A stretch of DNA of 64,000 nt from positions 62,001-126,000 of the forward strand of contig CANQJS010000001.1 of the NCBI GenBank assembly GCA_947624285.1. The letters are read 5' to 3'. Position 1 is the stretch's first letter; each line of letters begins with the position of its first letter. The DNA comes from an uncultured Clostridia bacterium. GTDB taxonomy: Bacteria; Bacillota; Clostridia; Oscillospirales; Acutalibacteraceae. Shown piece by piece: positions 46,434 through 54,850 of the stretch. A model generated the notes under the pieces. That model made no database searches, was not told where the DNA came from, and was given only the letters and a program-made list of their open reading frames with translations. A program made the position numbers and the translations under genes.

Positions 46434-48264
46434 TTGAGACCTCGCGGATAATACTCTCCCTATCGAGAGAATAGGTTTTAAGCTGGCTTTGAACTGTTGC
46501 CTGCTTTACAAATTCGTTTTTAACGGCGATATGGCGATATTTAACTCTTATCGCATTTTCCTCAAGCATTGCGCCGAGTATCTCGCCTACTCCGCCCGCC
46601 GTTAAGCTTTCCTCAAAGAAAAATACCTTTTTCGCTTTTTTAATCAAATCAAGGATATTTTCGTCGATCGGTTTTATCTTGTTAAGCTTGATAAGGAAAG
46701 TATCCTCAAGCGACTGAAGCGCCGCGTAACATTCGGAAAATTCTCTGCCGTATGTAATAATGCAGTTTTTAGAATTTGTATCGCCGTAGACCGTGTAATT
46801 TTCCTTTCGGTATGTGTAGCCCTCGGGCATTTCTTTTTGAGTACCGCGCGGGTATCGTATCACTGCCGCGCCGTCACAATGGTAAATGGCTTGACCGAGC
46901 ATAAGCGACAGCTCATCATAGCAAGAGGGAGAAAAAACAGTTATATTTGGAATTGAATTAAAGAAAGAAACATCGAAAACGCCCTGATGTGATTCGCCGT
47001 CCTCACCTACAAGACCCGCCCTGTCAACTGCAAAAATCACCTTGAGATTTTGCATTGCCACATCGTGAATGAGCTGGTCGTAGGAACGCTGGAGAAATGT
47101 GGAATAAACGGCAAAAATCGGAACAAGCCCGTTTCTTGCAAGACCGCTTGAAAAAGTAACGGCGTGCTGTTCGGCAATACCAACATCGAAAAAGCGTTTT
47201 GGATAAAGCTCGGAAAACCTGTCAAGCCCTGTTCCCGAAGCCATTGCCGCCGTAATACAGCAAATTCTCGAATCCTTTTCGGCAATTGAGCAAACGGTGT
47301 CGCCGAAAGCCGAAGAAAAGCCTTCGCTTGTGGAATCCGGCTCGCCTGTTGCCACATTGAATTTTCCGATTCCGTGAAACTGCGTGGGATTTTTTTCGGC
47401 GGGATCATACCCCCTGCCCTTGATCGTGTTTACATATATGAGCACCGAATGGGTATGTGCCTTGGCGGCGTAGAAAGCCGCCTCAAGATTTTCAATGTTA
47501 TGACCGTCTATCGGCCCGTAATAACGGAAACCGAGATCCTCAAAAAGGGTTGCGTTTTTATAAACTCTTTTTCGTATTCTTGAATTTATCGCGGTAAGCA
47601 TTCTGTTGATATGAACGCCGATCTTGGGGATTTTTGCGATAAAATGGCGAGCTTTTGATTTAAAGGTAAAATACTTTTTAGAAGTTCTCACGGTGGTGAG
47701 ATGCTTTGACACAGTGCCCACATTTTTACTTATGGACATATTGTTGTTATTGATTATAATAATCAGATTATCGTTTCCTTCGCCGCCGTTATTGAGAGCC
47801 TCGTAAGCAAGCCCGCCGGTAAGCGCGCCGTCGCCTACCACCGCGATGACCTTGCCCTTTTCGCCCTTGAGCTTTTTAGCCTTCGCAAGCCCCATAGCCT
47901 GAGATATGGCAACGCTGGAATGACCGCTTGAAAAAATATCATGCTCGCTTTCGTTGGGGCGTGTGAAACCGCTTATTCCGCCCTCCTTGCGCAAGGTGGA
48001 AAAATCGTCCTTTCGCCCTGTAAGCAACTTATGAGTATAACATTGATGCCCCACATCAAAAACTATCTGGTCAAAAGGACTGCTGAAAACTCTGTGAAGC
48101 GCAACGGTAAGCTCCACAACGCCCAAATTTGACGCGAGATGCCCGCCGTTTTCCGACACCGTTTCAACAAGTAATTCCCTTATTTCGGAGCATAGCTCAT
48201 CAAGCTCGGAAGGATCGAGCTTTTTTAAATCCTTAGGTGACTGCACTTTATCAAGAACAGACAT
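46411..48264 (-). CDS. dxs: 1-deoxy-D-xylulose-5-phosphate synthase
   Basis: Dxs is a thiamine-diphosphate enzyme that makes DXP from pyruvate and glyceraldehyde-3-phosphate, the first step of the non-mevalonate isoprenoid pathway. The TPP motif GDGALTGGLAYEALNNGG, the VFDVGHQCYTHKLLTGR block and DRAGLVGEDGESHQG are present. The start at 48264 (ATG) is preferred over the tracked TTG at 48276; the protein is 617 aa. A promoter lies 55 bp upstream (48319-48347). It is read after ispA, so two isoprenoid steps are neighbours. Confidence 0.96.
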   Translation of the reverse strand: MSVLDKVQSPKDLKKLDPSELDELCSEIRELLVETVSENGGHLASNLGVVELTVALHRVFSSPFDQIVFDVGHQCYTHKLLTGRKDDFSTLRKEGGISGFTRPNESEHDIFSSGHSSVAISQAMGLAKAKKLKGEKGKVIAVVGDGALTGGLAYEALNNGGEGNDNLIIIINNNNMSISKNVGTVSKHLTTVRTSKKYFTFKSKARHFIAKIPKIGVHINRMLTAINSRIRKRVYKNATLFEDLGFRYYGPIDGHNIENLEAAFYAAKAHTHSVLIYVNTIKGRGYDPAEKNPTQFHGIGKFNVATGEPDSTSEGFSSAFGDTVCSIAEKDSRICCITAAMASGTGLDRFSELYPKRFFDVGIAEQHAVTFSSGLARNGLVPIFAVYSTFLQRSYDQLIHDVAMQNLKVIFAVDRAGLVGEDGESHQGVFDVSFFNSIPNITVFSPSCYDELSLMLGQAIYHCDGAAVIRYPRGTQKEMPEGYTYRKENYTVYGDTNSKNCIITYGREFSECYAALQSLEDTFLIKLNKIKPIDENILDLIKKAKKVFFFEESLTAGGVGEILGAMLEENAIRVKYRHIAVKNEFVKQATVQSQLKTYSLDRESIIREVSNGKKNKA

Positions 48265-48318
48265 TAAACAAATCAACTCTCTTCAAGCGGACGAAATACA
48301 ACAGTCCGTTACCGTGAT

Positions 48319-48347
48319 ATATTATCACACAATGTATAAAATTTCAA
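48319..48347 (-). promoter_or_regulatory. Sigma-A promoter of dxs
   Basis: On the minus strand TTGAAA, 17 bp and TAATAT. It lies in the 93-bp gap between ispA and dxs, so dxs and the genes after it can be read independently of the upstream operon. Confidence 0.65.
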
Positions 48348-48357
48348 CTATTGTATA

Positions 48358-49242
48358 TTACTTATTTCTACCGATAAGCTTAAACGCGAGCATTTCAAGA
48401 AATTCGGCGTTATCAAACGCTTTGAGCTCTTCAACCGCCAAAGCGGTAAGCTCCTCAACATCGCTCTGGGCTTTTTCAAGACCAGTAAGGGTAACATAGG
48501 TGGTTTTTTCATTCTCGGCGTCAGAGCCGACGGGCTTACCCAAAACAGCGCTGTCTCCCACCACATCGAGAATATCGTCTTTAATTTGAAATGCTATGCC
48601 AAGCCTATAGGCGTAATTTAGCGCCGCCTTTAACTTATCTTCGTCGGCTCCGGCAACGATGCAGCCCAAAAGGCATGATGCCGCAATCAATGCGCCTGTT
48701 TTAAGGCGGTGAACGCTTAAAATCTGTTTAAGGTCGGGATCTTCGCTCTCATATTTCAAGTCGAGGACCTGCCCGCCTATCATACCTTCTGCCCCCGCCT
48801 TTTGAGACAGCAAAAGAACGGCGTCCGCCTTTTTCTGCGCCGAAAGGGTCGATGACGCGATGATTTCAAACGCGTGGGTCAACAACGCGTCGCCCGCAAG
48901 CAGCGCGGTTGCTTCCCCGAATTTTTTGTGACAGCTCGGCATACCTCGCCTGAAATCGTCGTTATCCATACAGGGAAGATCATCATGTATAAGGCTGTAG
49001 GTATGAACAAACTCTATCGCGCAAGCGAAATCAAGAGCGTCGTTGATATCAGCGCCGCAAGCCCTTGCAAATTCAAGGCAGAGTATGGGGCGAAGTCTCT
49101 TTCCGCCGTTTTCAAGGCTGTAACGCATTGCGCACGCCACCTCGTCCTGCCCGTCGGAGCAGGCGGGTATATGAGCGAGCAGAGCGCTGTTTACAAGCTC
49201 GGTATCACTGCTTAGCCGAATTTCAAATTCCTTTTTATCCAT
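48358..49242 (-). CDS. ispA: Polyprenyl synthetase (farnesyl/geranylgeranyl diphosphate synthase, IspA)
   Basis: This is a trans-prenyltransferase. The first Asp-rich motif is in IHDDLPCMDNDDFRRG and the second is QIKDDILDV; the FQIKDD helix is also typical. The length of 294 aa matches IspA. It makes farnesyl diphosphate, which feeds undecaprenyl phosphate for the cell wall. It overlaps xseB by 8 bp and has an AGAG-type ribosome-binding site. Confidence 0.95.
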   Translation of the reverse strand: MDKKEFEIRLSSDTELVNSALLAHIPACSDGQDEVACAMRYSLENGGKRLRPILCLEFARACGADINDALDFACAIEFVHTYSLIHDDLPCMDNDDFRRGMPSCHKKFGEATALLAGDALLTHAFEIIASSTLSAQKKADAVLLLSQKAGAEGMIGGQVLDLKYESEDPDLKQILSVHRLKTGALIAASCLLGCIVAGADEDKLKAALNYAYRLGIAFQIKDDILDVVGDSAVLGKPVGSDAENEKTTYVTLTGLEKAQSDVEELTALAVEELKAFDNAEFLEMLAFKLIGRNK

Positions 49243-49435
49243 TATTCTCTTCCTTATTTAATACAGTAACCTTTTGTTTTGCGTCCGTCAGCTTTTGGTT
49301 GCAAAAAGCCGCAAGCGCAGTTCCCTCCTCAAAAAGCTTTATGCTTTCGTCAAGTGAAGCCTCGTTTTTTTCAAGCAGCATAACTATTTCCTCAAGCCTC
49401 TTGAGCGCGCTTTCATATGTCATTTCATTGTTCAT
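49235..49435 (-). CDS. xseB: Exodeoxyribonuclease VII small subunit
   Basis: The 66-aa protein has the XseB helical hairpin: MTYESALKRLEEIVMLLEKNEASLDESIKLFEEG. The start at 49435 follows GGAGG at nine bases; the tracked 49441 is TTG and lacks this spacing. It overlaps xseA by 11 bp and ispA by 8 bp and works with XseA as the ExoVII nuclease. Confidence 0.95.
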   Translation of the reverse strand: MNNEMTYESALKRLEEIVMLLEKNEASLDESIKLFEEGTALAAFCNQKLTDAKQKVTVLNKEENNG

Positions 49436-50636
49436 TTTCAAAAACCTCCGTTATAACGGCGTTCGCCGACCCGTCTGTAAGCACAAGTGTGATATCATCA
49501 TTTTGTTTGAGCTGTGAAACGCTTTTGATAACATTATTGCCCGATTTTACCACCGAATATCCGCGCGCAAGAACTGCAAGAGGGCTGAGCGCGTTTAGCC
49601 TGCCCGCCGCGGCGCGCAATGCGTTGAGTTTATTTTCAAGAATGTGGGAAACCGACTCATTTATCCGCTGCGAAAGAACATCTATGTTTTCCGAATAGGT
49701 GTTGATAAGAGAATCAAAGTTTTCCAAAATAGGTGAAGAGGTGATATCGGAAAGCGCCCGCATCCTGTCCTCCAAACCGCCGCACATGGCTTCATTCAGC
49801 CTTCTTTTTAAAATCGAAAGCTCAAAATAAAGCTCGTTTATATCGGGGCAAACCTTTTCCGCCGCCGCGCTTGGAGTGGGAGCGGCATAGTCCGCCGCAA
49901 GGTCGCAAAGCGGACTGTCTGTTTTATGACCTACCGCCGAGATGATCGGCGTATTGCATGCGGCAACAGCCCTTACGACTTTCTCATCGTTAAAGCACCA
50001 TAAATCTTCCTCAGAGCCGCCGCCCCTGCCGAATATGATGACATCAATATCTCCCCTGCCGTCAAGCAGTTTTATTGAATCCGCAATATCCTGAGCCGCC
50101 TGAGCTCCTTGCACAATTGTTGGGGCGATAACGATTTCGGCAAGCGGATAGCGCCGCGCGGTTATGTTTTTTATATCCGCAACAGCAGCTCCGGTATTTG
50201 ATGTTACTACGCCGATTTTTTTCGGAAACCGAGGAAGCGCCTTTTTTCTGCCCTCATCAAAAAGCCCCTCTTTATCGAGCCGTTCTTTAAGCTGTATCAT
50301 CGCAAGATACAAGCTTCCCAATCCGTCGGGTTGCATATCGTCTACGGCAAGCTGATAATTTCCGCCTTTATCATACACAGAAATTCTGCCGTAACATAAA
50401 ACAGTCATTCCCGTTTCGGGCTCAAACCTCAGCCCGGCGGCGTTTGAAGAATACATTATGCACCCGAGCTGGCTGTTTTCATCTTTCAAAGAAAAGTAGC
50501 AATGACCCGAAAAAGCGTTTCGCTTAAAATTTGAAATTTCTCCCTTAACATAAACTCTTTTTAAAGGGGCGCTCGTCTCGATCAGCGATTTAATGAATTT
50601 ATTTATCTGTGAAACAGTCAATACATTTACATTCAT
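49425..50636 (-). CDS. xseA: Exodeoxyribonuclease VII large subunit
   Basis: This catalytic subunit degrades single-stranded DNA. The N-terminal OB fold (LTVSQINKFIKSLIETSAPLKRVYVKGEISNFKRN) and the nuclease core (KIGVVTSNTGAAVADI; IIFGRGGGSEEDLWCFNDE; SAVGHKTDSPLCD) are clear. With the ATG at 50636 it is 403 aa; the tracked start at 50678 adds residues from the flavodoxin gene. An AAGGACG site precedes it. Confidence 0.95.
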   Translation of the reverse strand: MNVNVLTVSQINKFIKSLIETSAPLKRVYVKGEISNFKRNAFSGHCYFSLKDENSQLGCIMYSSNAAGLRFEPETGMTVLCYGRISVYDKGGNYQLAVDDMQPDGLGSLYLAMIQLKERLDKEGLFDEGRKKALPRFPKKIGVVTSNTGAAVADIKNITARRYPLAEIVIAPTIVQGAQAAQDIADSIKLLDGRGDIDVIIFGRGGGSEEDLWCFNDEKVVRAVAACNTPIISAVGHKTDSPLCDLAADYAAPTPSAAAEKVCPDINELYFELSILKRRLNEAMCGGLEDRMRALSDITSSPILENFDSLINTYSENIDVLSQRINESVSHILENKLNALRAAAGRLNALSPLAVLARGYSVVKSGNNVIKSVSQLKQNDDITLVLTDGSANAVITEVFENEQ

Positions 50637-50650
50637 TTGCCGATCGTCCT

Positions 50651-51268
50651 TTATCTGATAAAGTGAGTGGGCTCCCATTCTTCTTTTTCCGGCAAGCCGT
50701 ATTTTTCCTTTCCGAGCTTTATGCTTTTTATGAGGAAAGACATATTTCGGGCGAGAACGCGCACGGTCTGCATTCCCTCCTTATCCTGCAAAGCCTCTCC
50801 TTTATTTCTGCCGTGGACGCTGTTCCAATACTGGCTTGACGCAACCGGCATATTAGAAATTGTAAAGTATTTATTGAGCTCGTCAAAGGTTGAGGAGAGA
50901 CCTCCCCTTCTCGCCACAACTACGCTTGCGCCCACTTTCATTGTTTTGTCAAAGGGAGTGCTGTAAAACAATCTGTCAAGAAAAGAGATAAGCGTACCGT
51001 TGGCGGAGGCGTAATAGACGGGGCTGGCTATAACAAGACCGTCAGCCTTCTCAAATTCGCGCGCAGTCTCATTTACCGCATCGCTAAAGACGCATTTTCC
51101 GTTTTCAAAACAATAACCGCAGGCGATACAGCCTCTTATATCTTTGTTTCCGATACAAACGGTATGTGTTTCTATTCCGTTTTCTTCAAAAACACGGCAC
51201 ATTTCCGTCAACGCGGCCTCGGTATTTCCGTCGGCGCGCGGAGAGCCGTTGATCAAAAGTACTTTCAT
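50651..51268 (-). CDS. Flavodoxin-fold NAD(P)H-dependent oxidoreductase
   Basis: This is a 205-aa flavoprotein: VLLINGSPRADGNTEAALTEM is the FMN phosphate-binding loop, and LVIASPVYYASANGTLISFLDRL the second FMN loop. A Cys cluster, CIACGYCFENGKC, lies after residue 47. It resembles the iron-sulphur flavoprotein-like family (IsfD/WrbA type) with reduced Cys spacing. Its role may be quinone or metal reduction in anaerobes. It sits within the nusB-xse operon, 12 bp after the TsaD-like gene and 14 bp before xseA. Confidence 0.85.
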   Translation of the reverse strand: MKVLLINGSPRADGNTEAALTEMCRVFEENGIETHTVCIGNKDIRGCIACGYCFENGKCVFSDAVNETAREFEKADGLVIASPVYYASANGTLISFLDRLFYSTPFDKTMKVGASVVVARRGGLSSTFDELNKYFTISNMPVASSQYWNSVHGRNKGEALQDKEGMQTVRVLARNMSFLIKSIKLGKEKYGLPEKEEWEPTHFIR

Positions 51269-51279
51269 ATTATCACCTT

Positions 51280-52212
51280 TTATCCTTTTTCAAATTTTAA
51301 TTTTGCATAAACGGCAACTCCCGCCGCGTTATCGCAACTAAAGTCACGCTCAGCAAAATAAGCGTTATATCTTTCACCTAATTTTTTTCTTAACATTGAA
51401 TTGCTTGAAACACCGCCCGCAAAAACAACAGGCAGATTTCCGTACTCTTTTAAAATGCCGTCTGTCATAGCATCTACTGCCGCGCAAACGGAGCAAACGG
51501 CGAATTTCGCAATATCATTTTTGCCCAATGAGTCCGCAAGCATTTTCCTGACCTTGTTTTCAACTCCTGACAAAGAGCAGTCAAGCCCCCTCATTGAGGG
51601 TTTGATATTAAATTCGGCGTCGCTTTCGGCAGCCATTTTATCAAGCTCGGCGCCGCATGGAAATTTAAGACCGATCAATACGCCCGTTCTGTCCACTACC
51701 TGCCCCGCCTTGAGGTCAAGGCTTTGGGCAACGGCGGTGACCTTTATAATCTCATTATTGTCAGGTTTCACTAACAGAGCCTCGGTAGTTCCGCCGGAAA
51801 GATGAAAAGAAATAAAAGGCTCATTCACAAGATCAAGCCTGCCCGCCGAATAAAGCGCGGCGAGAATGTGACCTGTTTGGTGCGAGGTTTTGTAAAGCGT
51901 AACGCCGAGCAGAGCCGCACAGGCGCTTGCCGCGCTCTCACCGGCTAAAAAGCACGGCATATAGCTTCCCTCAACGCTTCGCGGACGGCTGCTGACCGCG
52001 ATCGCTTTTACCCCTAAAGGATAATTCAAATCATCTTTGAGCCTATCAAACAATGCGGGAATATTCACTGTGTGCTGAAAAAGCGCCTCGCTTTGGCGCA
52101 GACCGCGCTCACCCGCCTTTACATCAAGCAGCTTTTTGTGCTGAATCATACGCTTTGAGTCAAATGCGGCAACAGAGGTTGTATAATTGCTTGTATCAAA
52201 ACCGATAAACAT
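51280..52212 (-). CDS. TsaD/Kae1-like protein (second, short form)
   Basis: This 310-aa ASKHA-fold protein belongs to the TsaD/Kae1 glycoprotease group. It has a metal-binding TSHQTGHILA (HxxxH), a phosphate-loop-like HLSGGTTEALL and a late Asp in CDNAAGVAVY. True TsaD is about 340 aa with HxEGH; this one is shorter and differs in those motifs. It may be an accessory paralogue rather than the t6A synthesis subunit. It overlaps nusB by one base and precedes the flavoprotein gene. Confidence 0.82.
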   Translation of the reverse strand: MFIGFDTSNYTTSVAAFDSKRMIQHKKLLDVKAGERGLRQSEALFQHTVNIPALFDRLKDDLNYPLGVKAIAVSSRPRSVEGSYMPCFLAGESAASACAALLGVTLYKTSHQTGHILAALYSAGRLDLVNEPFISFHLSGGTTEALLVKPDNNEIIKVTAVAQSLDLKAGQVVDRTGVLIGLKFPCGAELDKMAAESDAEFNIKPSMRGLDCSLSGVENKVRKMLADSLGKNDIAKFAVCSVCAAVDAMTDGILKEYGNLPVVFAGGVSSNSMLRKKLGERYNAYFAERDFSCDNAAGVAVYAKLKFEKG

Positions 52213-52604
52213 TATTTGCCCCTTAAATAACTGCCCAAAATACCGTTGATAAAGGCATAATCATCCTTGCCGGAATATTTCTTCGCCAGCTCAACGGCTT
52301 CGTTTACGGCAACGCTTTCGGGTATATTTTCAGCATAGATTATCTCGTAAAGCGCGATGCGAAGTATCGAAAGATTGATTTTCGGAATACGGCTGAGCTT
52401 TCTTGTGCTTGAATATTTTTCAACTATTGAGTTAAATTCCTCGATGTGTAAAAGAGCATTTTCAAATACTTCTTTAGCGTAATCGGATAGCTCCTCAACA
52501 TTTTCCTCAAAGACTTTTTCTATCTCGTCCGCGGGCTTGTCCTCAAAAAATTCTTTTTCAAAAAGCAGAATGAGAGCCTGCTCTCTCATTTCCCTTCTGT
52601 TCAT
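52212..52604 (-). CDS. nusB: Transcription antitermination factor NusB
   Basis: NusB is an all-helical RNA-binding protein that pairs with NusE (S10) on boxA in rRNA antitermination. The start MNRREMREQALILLFEKEF and the later VAVNEAVELAKKYSGKDDYAFINGILG are characteristic. The length is 130 aa. It shares one base with the TsaD-like gene. A hairpin-terminator separates it from yqhY upstream. Confidence 0.95.
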   Translation of the reverse strand: MNRREMREQALILLFEKEFFEDKPADEIEKVFEENVEELSDYAKEVFENALLHIEEFNSIVEKYSSTRKLSRIPKINLSILRIALYEIIYAENIPESVAVNEAVELAKKYSGKDDYAFINGILGSYLRGK

Positions 52605-52615
52605 AAATCCTCCAT

Positions 52616-52649
52616 AAAAAAACGGCTGAAATAATTAAACTTTCAGCCG
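52616..52649 (-). terminator. Terminator or attenuator between yqhY and nusB
   Basis: CGGCTGAAA and TTTCAGCCG form a perfect 9-bp stem, followed by TTTTTT on the minus strand. It is about 10 bp after the yqhY stop and 12 bp before the nusB start. Confidence 0.8.
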
Positions 52650-52660
52650 AATTTTGATAA

Positions 52661-53050
52661 TCACTCTTCAGTTTCGGAAGGTACTGCGGCGGGAGCCTTG
52701 GAATCGACAAGAGAGGCAACGATAACATTGACCTTTGATACATACCTGCCCGTCATATTCTGCACGGCTTCCTTTACTACTTTCTGCACATCCTCGGCAA
52801 CGGGCTGAATTTTTATTCCGCTTGCAATGTTGATATAAACGCTTATATCAAGATTGTCTCCGTCCTGCACTATTCTGACGGGGCTCATTACCCTCAGACT
52901 GCCCTTTTTAATTGTTGAAACAACATCGGCGGGTCTGTTTGAAAATCCGGTAACGCCGTCAACATCCTTAGCCGCGTTTATTACGATGGCGGAAACAGCC
53001 TCCTCCGAAATGATAAGATCGCCTTTACCGCTGTAATTTGAAATCTCCAT
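52661..53050 (-). CDS. yqhY: Asp23/Gls24 family protein (YqhY)
   Basis: This is a 129-aa DUF322/Asp23 protein. The block ISEEAVSAIVINAAKDVDGVTGF and the later VYINIASGIKIQPVAEDVQKVVKEAVQNMTG are diagnostic. In Bacillus, YqhY is placed between accBC and nusB and is linked to acetyl-CoA carboxylase control; accBC is not present beside it here. It has a promoter about 100 bp upstream (53153-53181). Confidence 0.92.
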   Translation of the reverse strand: MEISNYSGKGDLIISEEAVSAIVINAAKDVDGVTGFSNRPADVVSTIKKGSLRVMSPVRIVQDGDNLDISVYINIASGIKIQPVAEDVQKVVKEAVQNMTGRYVSKVNVIVASLVDSKAPAAVPSETEE

Positions 53051-53152
53051 AAACCTGCCTCCCTGTAATACCTGTATTCCGAATACGAGCCGAAAGCATA
53101 TAATAAGCTACATCAAAACAAATCTACGCTTAATCAATGCTCGCTTTAGATA

Positions 53153-53181
53153 AGTATAACACAAGAGAATTAAATATACAA
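53153..53181 (-). promoter_or_regulatory. Sigma-A promoter of yqhY
   Basis: TTGTAT, a 17-bp spacer and TATACT on the minus strand. The spoIIIAH stop is at 53184, so the -35 nearly abuts that gene. The leader to yqhY is about 100 nt; I saw no structure in it. Confidence 0.6.
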
Positions 53182-53183
53182 GT

Positions 53184-53804
53184 TTATTTTGACTGTATTA
53201 TGGTAACATTTTCAAAACTGCATTTAAGCTGTTCCATAGCGATCTCTTTGATTTGGAGAATTATATCGTCCGTCAATTCCTCAACATCAACGATCACATC
53301 AACGCGGGTGCCGTCCTCACTTATGACCGCAAGGCAATTCTTAACTCCCTTTGCCTGCACAAGAGACTCGATCTTATTTTCTATCTCCATATTCGTTGTA
53401 AGTCTTACAACGCCCTGAGACGCCGCAAGCCGTGATTCTTCGCTTTCATCCGTTGCGTTTATCACCTTTTGCAGCTCTTCAAGAGCGGAGTCCCTCGCGG
53501 TCTGTCTGTCGAGCCGAGCCGATGAAAAGTAATCGTTTTCCGCCTTGGTGGAAGGCTCTGTTGTGCCGTCTACGAATGTGGCTTCCCCGAGCGTCTTATT
53601 ACTGCTTATGACCGAATTGATTTTTGATGAAATATCGCTGTTCTGCCAATACCAATTGCCTCCTAAGCCTACCGCCAGAAGGAAAACAAAAACAGAAAGC
53701 GCCGTTCTTGTTTTTTTGTCTCTTTTCTTTTTTATCTCCTCCTCGGTCATAATGCCCTTGACCTTGGCTTTTTCGTTTTTCTTTGCTTCTTTCTTCTCCG
53801 TCAT
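53184..53804 (-). CDS. spoIIIAH: Stage III sporulation protein AH
   Basis: SpoIIIAH is made in the mother cell and binds SpoIIQ in the forespore to form the channel across the engulfing membranes. The protein (206 aa) has a charged N-terminus, one membrane segment (about residues 37-53, ALSVFVFLLAVGLGGNWYW), and a C-terminal YscJ/FliF-like ring domain (RLTTNMEIENKIESLVQAKGVKNCLAVISEDG). The tracked ATG at 53816 has no usable ribosome-binding spacing; 53804 is the better option but uncertain. It ends the spoIIIA operon. Confidence 0.92.
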   Translation of the reverse strand: MTEKKEAKKNEKAKVKGIMTEEEIKKKRDKKTRTALSVFVFLLAVGLGGNWYWQNSDISSKINSVISSNKTLGEATFVDGTTEPSTKAENDYFSSARLDRQTARDSALEELQKVINATDESEESRLAASQGVVRLTTNMEIENKIESLVQAKGVKNCLAVISEDGTRVDVIVDVEELTDDIILQIKEIAMEQLKCSFENVTIIQSK

Positions 53805-53883
53805 AATAAACGCCATACCTTTCCGCCCATAAATAATTTAATAATTACATTCATCTATGGGCAGATAAATGCAACAGCCGCTG

Positions 53884-54420
53884 TTAATAATCAGAGCTGA
53901 TTTTTGAGACTGAAATTCTGTTTGACGAAATATCAAACAAGGCGGTGACGCATTGCACTATTTTTTCTTTAACGAAAATGTCGTCGCCGCCGCTGCAAAC
54001 AACAGCCACTCCCTCTATTTGCGGGAAATTTTCTTTGAGCAGCAATGGGCTGTCTCCGTTTTCCCCGTCATAAATAACATATTCATCATTTTGCGATACA
54101 GAACTTTCATCTGTGGAATTTTGTGTGTTTTTCGCAAAAACACTTTCGGTCGTGTTTTTAAGAGTCAACATTACCTTGCATTTTCCAACGCCGTCAATGC
54201 TTGAAATAACATCACAAAGACTGTCGTTTAAATCGGCAAGATAATCGGAATAATCAACCGTGGAAGTCTTAGTTGCCACTTCCTCTTTTTTTCCGCCAAA
54301 GTTCACTTCGGAAATCATTATAAGCATTATGCCCGCAAGACCGAGAGCGACAAGCGCCTTTACTTTAACTCCCTTGCCTGAAAATACCGCTTTGAATTTT
54401 TCCCTTAATTCAGTCGCCAA
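53884..54420 (-). CDS. spoIIIAG: Stage III sporulation protein AG
   Basis: This is a mother-cell membrane protein of the SpoIIIA-SpoIIQ channel. The 178-aa protein has a membrane segment (about residues 21-38, VKALVALGLAGIMLIMIS), a Ser/Asn-rich loop and a C-terminal ring-building domain (NFPQIEGVAVVCSGGDDIFVKEKIVQCV). It overlaps spoIIIAF by 11 bp and precedes spoIIIAH by 63 bp. Confidence 0.93.
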   Translation of the reverse strand: MATELREKFKAVFSGKGVKVKALVALGLAGIMLIMISEVNFGGKKEEVATKTSTVDYSDYLADLNDSLCDVISSIDGVGKCKVMLTLKNTTESVFAKNTQNSTDESSVSQNDEYVIYDGENGDSPLLLKENFPQIEGVAVVCSGGDDIFVKEKIVQCVTALFDISSNRISVSKISSDY

Positions 54421-54850
54421 TCCGCTTCACTTCCGCCACTACGCCTAATTTTTCAAACAATAAATCCTTTACTTGCTCCACCGAATAATCATCGGTCACC
54501 GATACTTTAATTTCATTAACGGTTATCTCATCGTTTTCCTGAGAAACCTGCGCCGAAACAACGCAGCCGTCAACTCCGTTTTCATTGAGCGTGCGCTTTA
54601 CCATTCCCTCAAGCTGAGTTTGCGCCGAGTTTTCCATCAAATCGGAATATTCGCTGTCAAAATCAAAATCAATGCTGAAATCCGACAGGTCAAACTCCGT
54701 TAGCGGAAACAAAAATGAAATAAAAATAAACATCGAGATTATTATTTTATAAAATCTGCCCATACTTCCTTTGGGTGTCATCACGGAAAAAATTACCGAA
54801 ATAATAAGGGTAATGCAAATGCAAAAAGTCCAGTTCTTTACAAAATCCAT
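54410..54850 (-). CDS. spoIIIAF: Stage III sporulation protein AF
   Basis: The protein starts at the ATG at 54850 (MDFVKNW), whose A overlaps the spoIIIAE stop (TAATG); the 361-aa tracked ORF is an artefact of an open frame across spoIIIAE. With this start it is 146 aa. Two membrane segments (about residues 7-24 and 35-51) precede an outside ring-building domain (VSAQVSQENDEITVNEIKVSVTDDYSVEQVKDLL). It is a component of the mother-cell channel. Confidence 0.92.
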   Translation of the reverse strand: MDFVKNWTFCICITLIISVIFSVMTPKGSMGRFYKIIISMFIFISFLFPLTEFDLSDFSIDFDFDSEYSDLMENSAQTQLEGMVKRTLNENGVDGCVVSAQVSQENDEITVNEIKVSVTDDYSVEQVKDLLFEKLGVVAEVKRIGD

